Shown here one piece after another: positions 35,594 to 51,600 of a DNA stretch of 64,000 nt. The notes beneath the pieces are model-generated. The model was not told the DNA's origin, did no database searches, and saw only the letters and a program-made list of their open reading frames with translations. Source of the stretch: Diadema setosum (Eukaryota; Echinodermata; Echinoidea; Diadematoida; Diadematidae); assembly GCF_964275005.1 (NCBI RefSeq), contig NC_092706.1:10115144-10179143 (forward strand), written 5' to 3'. Within the stretch, counting starts at the first letter, position 1. Each line of letters opens with the position of its first letter. Made by a program: the position numbers and the translations under genes.

Positions 35594-38500
35594 GGAATAG
35601 GGTTAAGAAAAATACTTATATCTCCTTATATTTTAGGCTTTATTTCAAAATTTTATTGGGTAGGATGTTTTGTTGTATGACAGACCTACTCATATTGCAT
35701 CAAATGTGATATCTTGAACATTTGTGAAATCGCTACTCCAAAAGGTAAACTGGACCTTTAAATAAGGTGGAAGTTACATTTCAGTGTTCATTTCCAATAT
35801 ATAGATCAAACCTTGCTATACACAATTGTTAGAACACTAGTGATCTACACAAATAATCTAGAAATAAAACCAAAGCAAATAAATATACTCTTCACTGGAA
35901 TTTTTGCAAGGTTTGAAAAAAAGAAACAAATAAAAGACCCTCCCCAAAAAGTGCTGACAGTGAGTCTTAGAGCAAGCTTCATCATATCAATTTTGTGCAG
36001 GAAATTAGAACCTTCGCATCATTATATCAACTTGCCCAAATCATTCATTAAATATAATAAGTTTAATGTTTAAAGCCAAGTATTTGTAAGTAAAAAAAAA
36101 CATAAACAGGAGACTCCCATTATAGCAAATCCATGGGATCGGCAGTTTTCTTTTGTTATATTGAAATTTCATTATAGCCAAAAAAAGAGTACTGCATACG
36201 CCGAATATTTCGCGAGGTTTTTATTTTCTCGAATTTTGCGAGTTGGGTGCTATTCGCGAAATTAAAGACACGCGAAAATATTTACTCTGATCGCGTGTAA
36301 ATTTCTCCGTTCAGTACAGGACTCCAAGATCGCGAATTTAACAACTCACGAAACTGTTGGGAATTCCCGATTCGCGAAAATTTAGACTCGCGAAATATAT
36401 GGCGTATACAGTACATAAAGATATATAGACAATAATTTGCATACCTGACTTTCATGGTAATGAGAGTTTTGTTATAACCATATTCACTAAACTGAGAGTA
36501 CATGTTATTTTTTCCAATTCAATTCTACCTCAAAGATCCACAGCTAACAGACAGAAGGAAGACAGGAAATACTATCAACAAATATCAAATATATGTTCCA
36601 AAAAGATTGATTTCAGGGTTGGGCAATTCTCATATTCCCAAATTTCTCTTGGTGCTCCCATTTTGGAAGTGTCCCCCTACCGGTTTTGTGAGTTGGTTGG
36701 TCTCCAGCCACTGCTCCGCCTTCTTCATCACGGCCCTCATCGTGATGGGTATCGAGAGGCACTTCTGGAGCACCTTGGTGGCGTACTCGTCAGAGCAGAA
36801 CGGCTCCTCGTTGGGCGGACAGTGCAGCTTGCATTTGACGGAGGAGTGATCCGTTAGGTCGAACTCCACTGCAGAGAGGCAGAAAAAGAGCAAACCAAGA
36901 TGTTTTCTTTATTCTCTGTGCACTTCAAGCTAAAACACAGTTTTCATAATGGCTCAAAATTCATCTTCCACCATTTGGATTTTGCTTGCCATACATCAAA
37001 AGGGTCTACCAAGAAGCTTGTCCTGGCTGATGCGATTTGCCTGGATAATGAGCTGTTTGGAGAACAAAGGTATAAATACTGGAGAGCCAGGATGAATACC
37101 AACACAGTGTTGTTGACAGATTGCAAAGGATATTGAACAGTGCCACAGCTGTTTTGAGTCTCTTCAGTTACATGCAATAGGGAGAATTCAGCTTTCAACT
37201 CACCAACGGCCACGCCATCTTTCGCCGGGTGTTCAAAGGTGACAGTCAGCTTCTGGTGAGTGCACGGTGCTACCTCAAAAAGCAGCGCCTTTGAGGAATC
37301 ACCACCTGCGTGAGACAGAATATAAACGTAATATGGCTAATTACAGGTAGCAGCCCTTACACATGTACTAGCAAAATATAAATTAGTGATGATGTGAGGG
37401 GAGGCACCTGAGCAAACGTTACATTACACAAGGAAAGTCACACTGACTTTATACCATTTTGTATCCTGCACTTCCTGGGGACTCTGAAAGAAAACACTTC
37501 TTATGTCTAGTTCTCATGTCCAGTAAATTGACAGATGTGTTTATCGGTTTTCAGATAAATGGCATATGCACTCAACCCCTCCAAATACATCCCACCACCT
37601 CACCTGCATGATCTTTGCTCCGCACACAGCTTGCGATGAGTGTGTTGTACACAGCCTGCTGCCGCAGGGTTGTGATGATCTTCGTGACGTTGTTCGGCGA
37701 CGTGAAGTTGATCTTGGAAAGGAGAGCACCTTGCATTTCACGGATGTCACTTGGGCTCACAGAGTCAATGATGTACGAGTGCTTCTGGTCGGGAAGATCC
37801 TGAACAGGATGACAAGTATCAATCAAATGATCAGCCACTGGCTTTTGTCATAACATAGGGTTTGCTCAATGTCCAACTTCATCTAAAACAGTCTGGCAAG
37901 TTTGACACAACTTTAATGTCACCTTCAGAACTCTTTTCTCTTTTTTTTTTCTTTAGGTTACAATTGTCTTTTATTACACAACAGGTTGATGGTATCTCAG
38001 ATCACGGCACTTATTTCAAGCCCTGCGTGTAAATCTCCGATTGTTCATCTTTATCTAGTCCAAGAGATACGAGATGTCATATATTTCTTGTACAGAAAGA
38101 TTTCCTTGCATCACACTTCTGCCACAAACCTTCAAAGAAATAGGTAAAAGATGCATATTGTAAAGTATATAGTATTTTCATGTGTAGGCATCCTAATTCA
38201 AGCAAAAGATGCTTTCAAGGCTGCCTGGCTCTCATTGTCAATGCCACTTTTATGTGTTTCTGTGTTTTATTTTGCTGAATAAATGGCCTACCTTGGCCTC
38301 AATCAATCAATCAATCAATCAAAAAGATACTAATACCTTGCGCTTCATTATGCACAAAGACAATGAGAATCAGCACATGGTTTCACCCACTAGATTGATG
38401 TATAAAGGGCTGTCAACAATCAAACATTAAAAATCAGCAGGGTTCCAGAGAGCAAGTAGGGACATCCGTTTTGTGTTCTATTAATCTTTAAAGACTCGTG

Positions 38501-41500
38501 CAATGCAAATGGATGTTGACTTCTGTTGATTTATGATATCCTCGACATCATTCATGTGACCAAATGAATATCTATGTCAAGTATTTCATAATAATTTGTC
38601 TCTTTTCTATAGATTACTTGAAAAGGCCCACACAAAACCTCCCAAGCCAAGAATCCATCAATGACGTCCACTGTCAATCACTGCTAAAGCACTAATATGA
38701 TTAACAACACTGGAATACACCTTCTCCTAGACAGAGCATAACTTTTGAACATTTCCCATGCTACTATCATATTCAATTTTCCAATGACAAGAGACATTGC
38801 ATGGAAAGATGCAAGTTTGGCTCAGTTAAGGAACGGTGCACTCCAATGCACTTTATTAATCACAGTAGTACATCAGTAGTGATCGACCAAAGGTGTTATC
38901 GACAGAATCTTGGTGCAGAAGGGTTTGGGGCTTTTTTGTGCCTCATCTATTAAGTGAAAAAAAAAAAAGAGTGAAGAATTATTATAGAATATATGACACA
39001 CCTTTAGATATTCTTTTATCCACATACTGTAATTGATGATCACGGTACTACAAATTAATGCAAGTCAACGTACATTTGCATAGCACAAGTCTTTTGATGG
39101 GCAAAAAAAAACCCAAACAAAACAAAACAAAAAATCCCCAAATCAGTGACAATCTTATATAATTCTGTCATGCTATGATGAGATGCCCCACATTTTCAGG
39201 AAACATCCTGGACAATCATGGGGACTTGTCTGCTCCAGGTATAAAAGAAATGACAATCTGACTCACCACATGGAACATATTCATCCTGCTATGTCTCCCG
39301 TCCTTGGCCTGGTTTTGAAGTAGGGTCACAGGGTCAAGGGTGAAGCGGCAGATGAGGGTGTTGAGGGCTGTGGCTGCCGAGAGGTCAGCATACTGCGTGG
39401 ACACGCCTAATCGAGTAAATTGTCAAAACAGTTGTGTTTTTTTAAACAGCTCTTTCATATCACATTTTGTCATCAGGTCAAAAATGTCTTAAATTGCATT
39501 ATTATCTTCAATATCACAATGTCATGAACAATTACAGTTTATTTTCTTTACTTCCTATGGAGTACTGCAGCAAGGCTGCCTGTAGACATGTCTGAATATC
39601 TTTCTTTTCCACTGTTTACGTGAAGAAAAGCAATGAAGCGTCTCCTTGGGGTGAATCTTCGAGAGTAATTCACAAAATTTCCAAGCTATGCTTTCCTTGT
39701 GGATTTCTCCTTTCCATATACAGTTAAAAGTACAATTTTAAGGTTTGAATTTTCTTTAGTTTTTCTCCCTCTAACAAATGAAATTTGTAAGATTGCAAAT
39801 GCTGATACGTAATCTAACAAACACGTCGGGAAAAGGAATTCATGGGACTCGAACCTGTCATCTACTGCTTTCCGGTAGCGGCACTACCACCAGACAGGTT
39901 TGAGTCCCATGGTTCCCTTTTCCAACATGTTTGTTAAAGATAATAAAAAGTTTTGGTACCTCAAAAGCTTCCCCGAATTTCCTTGTCTTGGTTTGTGTTT
40001 CAGGTTAAAGTACGTTGTCTGTGAGAATTACTCGCCCCAAAGTGCTCTCATGTCTTAGTGATCATGCAATAATGGTTTCGTACCAGAGCCGACGCTGTAC
40101 AGCGTCGATAAATATTGTACGAAACCACTGACTGCGACCAGCAGCGTGCAGCCCATTGTACGCATAGCTAACTGCGACCAGCAGCCCCATACGCATAGCG
40201 TAATGGGGCTTCGCGTTGTAGCATTCAGGATCATGACAGAATTAGTATCGCGGGTAAATGTCAACTTAAAATCCAAAAACTTCTTCGATTTGAAGACTTA
40301 CCAATTAAGTTGAAGTATTGAGAACAGGCTTCGAACAACGTTTGGTTCTGCCAATAGTCCCTTTCTTTTCGAATTGATGACTGAATGTGACTCGGTCGAG
40401 AGGACCTTGGGAGAGCTACATACACTGGATATCATGGCCAGCGCATGCGCACACAAACATCTTATCCGTTCATGGATTTGAAATTTGTGTGCATGTGATG
40501 TGTTCGCATGCACTGGCTGTAGTATTCAGTGTACTGTATGTAGCTCTCCTAAGGTCCTGTCGACCGAGTCACATTCAGTCATCAATTCGAACAGAAAGGG
40601 ACTATAGGCAGAACCAAACGTTGCCCGAAGCCTGTTTTCAATACGGCTTAATTGGTAAGTCTTCAAATTGAAGAATTTATGGGATTTTAAGTTGACATTT
40701 ACCCTGCGATACTAAATCTGTCATGATCCTGAATGCTACAATGCGAAGCCCGATTACGCTATGCGTATGGGACTGCTGGTCGCTATGCGTATGGGGCTGC
40801 TGGTCGCATTTAATTGCATGATTACTAAGACATGAGAGCACTTTGGGGCGAGTAAGTCTCACAGTGTTAGTTATATGAAAGGTACTTTAACCTGAAACAC
40901 AAACTAAGACAAGGAAATTCAAGGACACTTTTGAGGTACCAAAACTTTTTATTATCTTTAAATTACAGAGGGAGACAAACTGAAGAAAATCAAAACCTCA
41001 ACCTGTACCCTTCTACTTAATATTCTCTTGGAAATATAATTTTAGTTGCTTACTTGTTAATTTATCAAAATATAAAGACAAAAATACCATAATGACTCTA
41101 TTATGTATCATTGAAATTTGCGTAATTTGAAATCTTTTTTTTTTTACTCATGTAAGTGTTATGTTTATTACCTTGTTTTACTTTATATGGAAATGAATTA
41201 TTTGAACTAAATTGATTGAAATGAATTCCCCTTGAAATACCCACCCTGGATGTTCTGGAGTTGCCTAATGAGAAACACAGACATTGGCATGGGCTGACTC
41301 AGCTTCAGGACAAATGTTGCCGGGATCATGATGCTGTTCTGATTGGTCAGGGGAAGTATGCTGAACATAACAGACAAAAAAAAGACAAAACATAGCCAAA
41401 AGCATTCAATGAGCAGAACCCTCCATCAATGCCACTGGAACAGTGAAGTGACTCAAGGATGACACTGAAATTTGCATGCATCCTTCAAAAAGTCCTGGAT

Positions 41501-42630
41501 CTGGATCATGTTCTAGAACACCACCAAATTCTGATCATCTTTTGCTTTTCTCACAACAAACATACAAGTACCCTGAAAATCTCATCAAATTCTCTTAAAG
41601 GACAAGTTCACCTTCATTAACATAAGGATTGAGAGAATGTAGTAATATTAGTAGAACACATCATTGAAAGTTTGAGGAAAATCGGACAATCCGTTCAAAA
41701 GTTATGAATTTTTGAAGTTTTTGTGCAGTCACCGCTGGATGAGAAGAATACTGCAGTGTATGATGTCACATGCGTACAACAATATAAGGAAAATTTCACA
41801 AAATTTCATCTTTTGAAAAAAGTACACATTCCCTTGACTCGTTACTGACATATGTTATGGGTAATATCATTCCCATTGCCTTTAGAAAGAGGCAAGTCAA
41901 GTGCTCTTTTATTATGCAAAAAAAGTGAAAATATGTTGAATTTTCTTTACATTTTCTTTATATTGTTGTACTCATATGACATCACGAGCCTTAGTAGTCT
42001 CCTCATCCAGCAGTTCCAACACAAAAGTTTTAAAAATTCATAACTTTTGCATCGATCGTCCAATGTTCCTCAAACTTTCACTGATGTGTTCTACTAATAT
42101 TGCTGCATTCTCTTAATTCTTATGTTAATGAAGGTGAACTTGTCCTTTAACCTTTAGAGTAATCATAGTAAAAGACAAACAAACACAGGCAAAAACAAAC
42201 AGGTTTCATTAAAAGCTAGATCATATAATAAAGGCTTAAATTTTGATCAAATCACAAACCAACAATGCTCTATTAAGAAGAAAATTTGCTTATCCTTGTT
42301 ATTTGGCCCATTGAGTGGTTGAATTTCACATGCTTACCTTGTTATCTTGTTATCCATGGTCATCACTGTTGGGGCTGTCTGGATTTTCCGCTGAGTGCCG
42401 CTCTCTATCCCAACTGTCACAGAGAGGCCTAGGTCTTTTGGAAGTGGCTCTGAAAGACAATAGTCCACATCATTCACAATGTAGTCCATCCAATGGATAC
42501 AAAGACATTTTCTGAACAAAAACATGTACTTCATGAGTAAGCATTGATCAGCAGCAGCCCAAAATATTGTGAGCAACATCCGAAGTGGTTCTGTAGGGAG
42601 TTTCGCATAGGAAGTCCCCCCCCCCCCCCC

Positions 42631-42663
<33 letters not shown>

Positions 42664-45600
42664 GATAAATAAATAAATAAATAACATGGATTCAAGACAT
42701 GCAAGAAAGATAAGTGAACATTCAGAGAAACTGTGAAGGCAATCAGTTTGAATTTATACATCCAGATAGTTCTGACAAGGGTTATGTGCTGCCCTCTCTT
42801 GTGAAAACTGTGCAACGATTTGTGACATCAGAGGAGTACAACAATCAAAAGGTACAAAAAGAAAATATCACACAATCAATTTTCCTTGAATGAGCACATG
42901 ACCCATTATTCCTCATGAATGCTTGGAGAATTAAATTTGCCCTGACATACCTCAGTCACTAGACGATGAAATGTGCACTTAATTATAATGTGCACTTAAT
43001 GTGCACTTAATGACAGGTAATGATCAGTAGTGGCAGCAAAATGAAAATATGTCATCTGTGTTCAAAAGTAATTATTCTACATCAGCAGATGTAGTAATTT
43101 ACACTCCTCCAGCCAAAGTAGTTAAATAACCAAAGCGGCATCTTACCAACTACTGATCTTCTGCTTAGAAGAAAGAGAAAGAGTACAAAGATCTGTAGGT
43201 CACTTCACCTTTGTTCGATAGTTCTGTGGTCTGCTTTTTTTCCACATCCAAGAGATCATAGGGTGAGACAAAGTACGTTAGACGCATAGGATGGCCTGAT
43301 GACACAAAATGATGAACACAATGAGTAATGTATTTAATTGCTTCAAGAAAGAGTACCGGTAGTAATAGCTATCTAGCATATGCACATATATTTCCATAAA
43401 TTCAAGAAGAAAGACAATACGACTCGAAACGCACATCCTTCAAAAACTGTAGTCATGCGGTGTACCTCTTAGATTCCACACAACATTCAATTGTGTAGTC
43501 AACGCATCAACATGAAAAAGACTCATCATCTGGGTGGGAAAAAATGGAAAAAAGTAGCATTCTTCCAAGCAAGACTTATTTAAAATGACTTTTGTTGTGA
43601 GCTGCATTATTTTCAGGTCACATTCGACTTAAGGTTTTATTCCAAATCCCTTCCTCTGTAATAAAACATTTTCCTCCGCCATATGCAACATAACAGCATA
43701 ATATCTCCCAAAAATGATATGGCCAAGGTATTACTGAATCAGACACAAAGATAATTAAAATGATATGGCCAAGGTTATACTGAATCAGACACAAAGATAA
43801 TTAAGTGTACTGTATGCAGTAAAACTGTAAATGGATTAACTGAATTACGAGCTAACAGCATACAAATATTGCAGGGACTCACAATAAGCTATGCTTGAAG
43901 ATGTAACAACTCTCTTTTCCATATAATACGTGAACATTTATTTAATCAAATCAATATAATTCCACAGCTAAAAACAAATTTCACATTCCCTTGCTCATAA
44001 ATCAATTGTTGACAGATGCAACAGACAAGTAATCCTACTGGACTTCACTTTGTGTTAACATGCATGTCAAGTTTATAACAGGCGCTGGCACTCGAGGCAT
44101 ACTAAAGTCTACACATACATCACAGTTTAGTCTACAAACTTACAATTAAATCTTATGTGTATTGTTCCTTTATAGGGAAGTTTATTTGGACAACCAGAGG
44201 GCTTGTTAACTAGAAGGCAAGTTTTGAAATGCATTCAGTTTTTGTAGGTCAATGAATGAAACAGCTTGCTGCCATATCTTCTGAGAATACATATATACAA
44301 AATGCATCCACAAATTTGAAAACAATGTCTTTATTAGTAAATCTGGTCACTTACACAATGCATGTGAAGGGGGGGGGGGGGGGTGATGAAAAAAAATGTT
44401 AACATTGACTCACCTCCTACTCTGGGGGTTAGGTAGCCTACCGGTCCCTTTGAAATGTGCATCAGAGGGCTGATCTCCGTTCTAATGGATGGTAGGACAT
44501 CAAACAAGGCAAAATGCAACAAAGTATTACAAAGAATGCAGCACCATAAACTTCCTACATCAAAGGTTTTCAGTGTTTCCTGGCAGACTTGCTTGATTTT
44601 GATCAAAAATATAACTTATCTTTCTCCAAATACACACATACATCAGGGCTCGATGCACACTTTTTTCTCAGGTAGCCTGAAATAAAAGCGAGCTCAACAA
44701 GCCACTACAGTGCACTCCTGTTCGCCCATGCAGAAACAATAATGCTTGTTCCACTATGTATTTTCGAAAGCAATCCTCATTTCGTTATAACGGAGCACAT
44801 TTCTTTTGTTTTTCTTTGTCAGCGGCACTCGGAAAAGACTTCGTTACAACGAACATTTCGCTATAACCGTGTTCGTTATAAGCAAATTTTGTACCATAGA
44901 CTTTAATGGCAATAATTTTGGGACCAGAAGTTTTACTTCGCTAAAACAAAATTTCGTTATAACCGTGTTTGTTGTAACGGGAGTGCATTGTATAAATCTT
45001 AGTTGCCCTATTTCTTTTATTAATTTGGTGGCCAGACATCAATTTCTAGTGACCGAAGGCCACCAGGGCACCACTAATGTCGAGCTCTGCATACCTTTTA
45101 AGTCATTACTGTAAAAGCTGTAATTTTCACGTACAGATATTTTCGCAAATGTGGAGGTAACAGACATTTTTGTGAGATGCTGTTTTCACGAATTGACGCT
45201 ATCGTAAATGCACTATTACTCTAGCACATGACGACATTTTTGCATGTTGTTAACTGTGATTTGCAAAATTTAAAAAAAAAAATCCACAAAAATTCATTTT
45301 TCATGCAAATGACAAATTCCATCAACTTGATACTGACATATATTCTGGGTAGCAGAGCAATTATTCCCTCTGCTTTCTGAAAGAGCCTAGTCAAGTGCTC
45401 TTCTATAGTGCTAGAAAAGTGCATTTTTGTGGAATTTCTTTATCTTTTCGTTATATAGTTGTCCACTCATACGTCATAACCTATAGTAGTCTCCTCATCC
45501 AGCGGTTCCAACACCAAAACTTTATAAATTCATAACTTTTGCATTGAATGTCCAATTTTCCTCAAACATTCGCTGATGTGTTCTACTAATGTTGCTGATT

Positions 45601-48600
45601 TCACTCAATCCACATTGCTCTTTGGGCTTGGGTTCCCTTTAAAGAAAACATACTCCTGTATTCTACGTACCCTGGTGGTGGCATCTTTTTGTTTCCTCTG
45701 GCCTGAAACACAGTCTTCAGGTCAGTCTCCAGGGCAACCAGACAGTTGAATGCTGTGCACTTCATCTTCCTACAAGAAGAATAAACAGGATTATGTGAAA
45801 TTACAATATCCTCTACAAGCCTCCCATATTCCTGTGTGATCCTCATGCAAAGCTGATTGTACTGCAAATAGGCAGCGTTAATCCATTTGCTTTTGTTCTT
45901 TTTTTTTTCATTTTAGTTTGCTCATATTTTGTAAACCCTAATCAAAATAAATGAATGAATAAATCAAATACTGGTATCTGATCCAGCTGAAGACCTCTTG
46001 GCCTCAATGGGAAAATTTGAGGTATTTCAACAGTCAATGACATATAAGTAGTGATGACGAACACTCCTAGGGAATAGATGTAAATGGACTGTGAATGTAA
46101 ACACATAACTGCTACAAACTTGTATCACAAGTCTGCAAACTGGTGTACAAGTGCTTTCACATAATATTTGATATGGATTCATGTCATGAAGGTTCTTACG
46201 TATCTCCGCCAAGTTGATGCATCTGACACAGTCCAATCAGATGTTCAGTGAATTCCTTGAAGTCATTCTTCTTCAGTACCTCACACATCTCAGGGCAGCT
46301 CTTTAACCAAAAATAAGAAGGGGAGAATGAAAAATAACGATAGAATTACAATAATAGCATCTCTAAAATATCTGGAATTGTAATGCTTCCTATACCTTTA
46401 GGTCATGAAGACATGAAGGCAAAATTTATGTCTTTACATGCACAGCTAAAATGGCTCAACCAAAAACAATCGCTGAATGCAAAATCAAACTTATTTCCTT
46501 TAGCACACATACAAAGCATTTTCAGCATCTATAAGTGAGCACTCTTGATTGTAATGGTCAATCAATCATAGATGAGCAATTCAAGTAACATCAGCTTCTG
46601 TCATCAGCTCTGATGGAGGCTGTCACATGTATAAACAAAATAAAAACAAATACAAAACCAAACAACAGAAGATTTATTACGCAATTACATTGCATTTCTT
46701 CACACACCATCTGGTCAAAAATGTGGAGATGACCACTGACCTGGTTGTTGCCGGTCATACCATGACCAAGAGCTAGCATGACATCCCTGACACTGCCATT
46801 GGGCTGCAGAATGACCTCCACGTAGAAGCAGTCCGAGCTCAGGTACACGTCGGTCTTCTCAACACTCCACGTCGACTTCAACCTTGGGGGTTACAAAGAG
46901 AAAGAGCATTCAGCATCTCTGTATATATGTCATCTTTTTTTGCATCTGTACTTATTGTAATTCTGGCCCCTTTTCTCCAGAATCACTGTCTTTGGTAGCC
47001 GGGTGCTTTAACATGGATGAGAACAGAGTAAAATAGAGTTCAACATCTGTAGATAACTAACATTTCCTGGAAGTGTGAACACACTATAAGACACATATAG
47101 TGTTTAAACTTCAGGCTAGTAACAATGCTTCATCTGAGCTCTTTTTAAATGTACAAGCAGGCCACTCCATCATGCAATTATCTACTATGATGCAAAGTAT
47201 GCAATGCATTGAAACTCAGCAGGCAAAAAAGAGAGACCAAAACAAAAACAAAACACACACACACACACACACACACAAACAAACACACACACACACACAG
47301 ATAAAAATGCCATATTGATGTCAGTACATTCAAGACATGTTTGGCTAGAAAAAAAGAGGGAAAACAACACATATCATACATGAATAACCAAATTAAAAGA
47401 AAAAAAGGAAAAAAAAGAATCAAAACTATTTTCTTGATCAAAACCAGTTTCATGTGTATGTGTGAGGAGAAAAAGAGTAATCAAACATGCTTCATATACA
47501 AGTGTAGTACACTCATACCGCAATGTAGTTTGCAGCTCTGAGCATAGTATTCTGTGAATTTACACAGCACTTCACAACATCCATTCAGGCAGCAAAGCAA
47601 TCAAAGGTAAGGGCCATCTGCCCCATTCAATGTACATTTCTGCTGACTGCAAAGCCAAGAAGGTTGAAAACGTGTATGTCATGCCATGTGACGATCACAT
47701 TGAATGGGATCTGGGGGGACTCTGAATGAATCATGGAGGGATGATTTTTTTAAAAACAAATATACAAAGGAAGAGCAAATGCTCTTTAAAGGACATGTCC
47801 ACCTTCATAAACATGTGGATTGAGAGACTGCAGCAATATTAGTAGAACACCAGGGCTCGACCTTAGCGGGAGCCCGGGGACCATTGGCTCCCCAGAATCG
47901 CTACGGGCTCCCCAGAAATGTATGAAAAAAGCCCGGCTGGCTCCTTAAGTTTTTTTGCCGTATAGCCACACGTTTCAAGACAGAATCATAGTTTCTGTAC
48001 ACAATCACACTATTGACGTTCGAGCGCGAGCGGCCCCGGCGCTAGTCTAGCTTCTGGACTCTTTTTACTCGTAGGGGTGATTCAGTGTACGCGACAAGCC
48101 GTATGAGGGCGTGACACCCGAGGATTGCGATAGGCCGAGAACTGCGATACCCGAGAAAAAAGAGTCCAGTAAAATACTTTCGCCGGATCGAGCAGGGTCA
48201 AGAGTTCACGCTAGAGTGGTCATGAATATTCATGACTCGCAGTCAATCAGACAGTTTTACTAGTTAATGAGAATACCAGCTGATCGCATTCCCGCTGGTA
48301 GTGTGTGGAAGTGCTGCCCACCTCCACTACACTACAGCATTGTCCACCAAAATAGGGGGTTTGAAGTTGAGCCCACTAACTTGTACTTCGATCGCCAGCT
48401 CATACTGCATTATGTAGGCCTACGTGTTTTCTTTATGCATGATGAGAGACAAGCTGCCCATTCCATGATTTCATGAAGTCATCATATAAAAGTCTTTACA
48501 TAAAATCAAGGAAATTCCAAAGATTCTCATAATTATGTAGCTACATTATGTATACAAGAGAAGTAAAGCCTGTGTGTCTTATGAGAGAGAAGTCTTTTCA

Positions 48601-51600
48601 TGAAACGTAGCCTCAATCCAAATAGGGGAGCTGTATACCACGATTTTATAGTACGATGAAAAAATGTTTCATTGGACATTATAGGCTTATTGCAGATTAC
48701 AGACTTTATTTTAGATTGATTCCTTCGAGAATAACAGAATGACATCCGTAAAAGGGTCAATCCCACTATATCCGCTAATTTGTATTGATTTTGAAATGCA
48801 GAAATAAAAACTGAACTGAACTGAACTGAACTGAACTAAAATATGTGATCTTCATATACATGACTTTTGATCAACATTCCAATAGATTTAAGGGATCCCG
48901 TGTCACAAATATTAAAAACCAGACCCCCCCCCCCAAAAAAAAAAATAAAATTATTATTATTATTATCATTACAAAATATCGAATGTAGGAACCAGATTCA
49001 AATAGTCCGATCGTGCCAAAATAGATTTCTGTCTTTGAAAGCCTGATTGTAGATAGGAATAAAAAAATTGTCATGGTCAACAAAGGCAAGTGAAATTCAT
49101 TGGATTGCGCCTGCAGGTAGGATAACGAAGAGGTTCGTGTTTTTGTTATTGTTTTTTTTTTATATATACGAGTCAAATACAGACGGATTTCACTGACGAA
49201 TTCCATAAGGTATTTTAAGATTCAACGAAACATACGTGATACCCTGCTATGAGATTTCTCCTCAAGGATTATGACAGCCTTATATAGCTCACCTGCAAGG
49301 AACTACTCCCATATCTCACTATAGAACACATTAAAGTAACTTTATTATCTCATTTCCATGGAAAAGCGCAGGTGGGAAACGTATACGTTACGAAAACTCA
49401 CTCCCTGGCCAACATAACTCGCAGGATTCATCCAATTATAAACTTATACAAACGCTCTGAGGGAATTTATTCATAGTAACAACTTTCATAGTCAAACTAT
49501 TTCATCTAAACGTAAAAGCAACATTATTCCTTGCGTCCTTTTACCAAAACACTAATTGTGGCTTGCCTTTAAAACAGATTATGCTGATAGTGCTATATTC
49601 GTGAGGAATATGGGTTAAAAGCTATGTCTGTTATTCCGAAGGTTCGTTTATTCGAAAATAAACTATTGCTTACTATTTTTTTTTTCCTGATAATGAAATA
49701 ATGTTCATTAGCCGAAACTTAAAAGAAGGGTTTGTAGTTATGTACTTGTAAATACCCGCTGTTATGTTCACACGGCATGTGCTGATACGTGGCGATAACA
49801 ATATGTCAATTCTTTTAATTTTATTAACTGAATGGATTTTGAAGTAACAGGAGGGTTACACACATCTATTTTTCCTGAAAAGGTGTAGTGCTAACCTATA
49901 GCAGTAAAGCAAAACAAAGCAAAAAGAAACAAACTTGTAATGGTATACATTAAGCCGTGTTGATCGAAGGATGATAATACAACATGACATTGTAATGATG
50001 AGAAGGAGAATGCTTCACAGAAGCAGGTACACAGTGACTCAAATTGTCTTATGACTTTGAAAGCGAACACTTCTTTTTTAATGGGTGCTCACCAATGTGA
50101 ATGCAGGACGGAATACAGGTCATTCTCATGGCATTGATACACACACACAAAAAAAGGGGGGGGGGCAAAATTGAATAAGATATACGACTAGCAAATTACC
50201 TCCCGCAAAACCATACTGTTGAAAAGACATGCATTTTACTTCTCTTTTTTAATGGGAGTGGACTTTCTCTTGTCTGTATGGTTAAAGATCACCTATTGGA
50301 AAGCAATACCCGGAAGTAAATAGTTTAGCAAATATTTACACATCACAGATGATATAACTTTCGAACCCAGCTATTAGTAAAATTGCATTTATATGCATTG
50401 AACATCTGTATAAAATTGACGATGCGCAGTGTGGGGCACGACATATTGTAACGTACTATTATGTTTCATTGGAAATACCAGATATTTCTCCTTTAATCAT
50501 GCTGTTAATGAACATCTTTAATTATCGTCCAACAATGAAGGATTAAAAATCTAGGGCAGCTAGATAAACTTTATAGAAGTCCATACCATGTTGTTATCAT
50601 GTATAATATGTATTGTTCTGAGGAGTGAACCCCGGAGACTGTGGTATCATAAAGTTTAAATGAATAATCAATGAATTTATTTTGCACTACGATATATTCA
50701 TAAGCAAGTGTCTGATTTATATGCCCTTCAGCATGGTGTTGTGGAGTTTGCCTGTTATATCAAGGAGGCTCTCTCGCCTTCTCGATGATTATAGTTTACC
50801 TCCTGATTGTTACATGGCATCATCATTATAATGCAAGGTGAATATCAGAATTGTATGATATCCGCTGCCCTCTGGGATTGGTAAATGCTGAATAATTCTG
50901 GAGTCAGAAATTTCTTATTTCTGGTTACAGTTTGTTTTTCTGAAGGTTCATTTTCAGGGTTTATTATTACGATGGTTCGGTAATCCAAAACAAAATAAGG
51001 TTCGTTTAAAATACTAAAGGATTGGTCTTCCGAATGTTCGTTTGTATAGCCCCTAAAAGAAAACTAAAAAAAAAAAGTTTGCAATACCGAAGGTTCGTTA
51101 ATTTAAAACGATATTGGTTAGTAATTCCGAATGTTAGTTTAAAAGTATGCAATTTTTCCATTTGTGGATTTACGAACCTTGTTTCATTTGTTTGTTTGTT
51201 TGTTTGATGTTTGCTTGTTTGTTTGTTTGTTTGTTTGTTTGTTTTTTGGGGGGGGAGCTATCAAACCTTCAAAATAATAAAGTTTCTCTTATTTTCAGAT
51301 TAACGAACCTTCGGGAAAACAATGCCTATTCAATTTTTGGATACATAGCGTGTATAAGGTTTGCCACGTAAATTCTCCATCAAACATGTGATATCTTTAT
51401 CTTCCTTTGGTAAATTAGGTCTGAAGAAAATACCAGCTTATTTTTTTTTTTTAATCAAAACTGATAAAATACTATTCCTTGTGAGGCTCAACGCGGTAAG
51501 CCTTTGTATGCTCGCGTAATCAAAGCGTGTTTTTGTATTCTAACCTGTTATATTTTCATAACACATAAAGCTTTGATGGCTATTCATCGATGAAATCACT

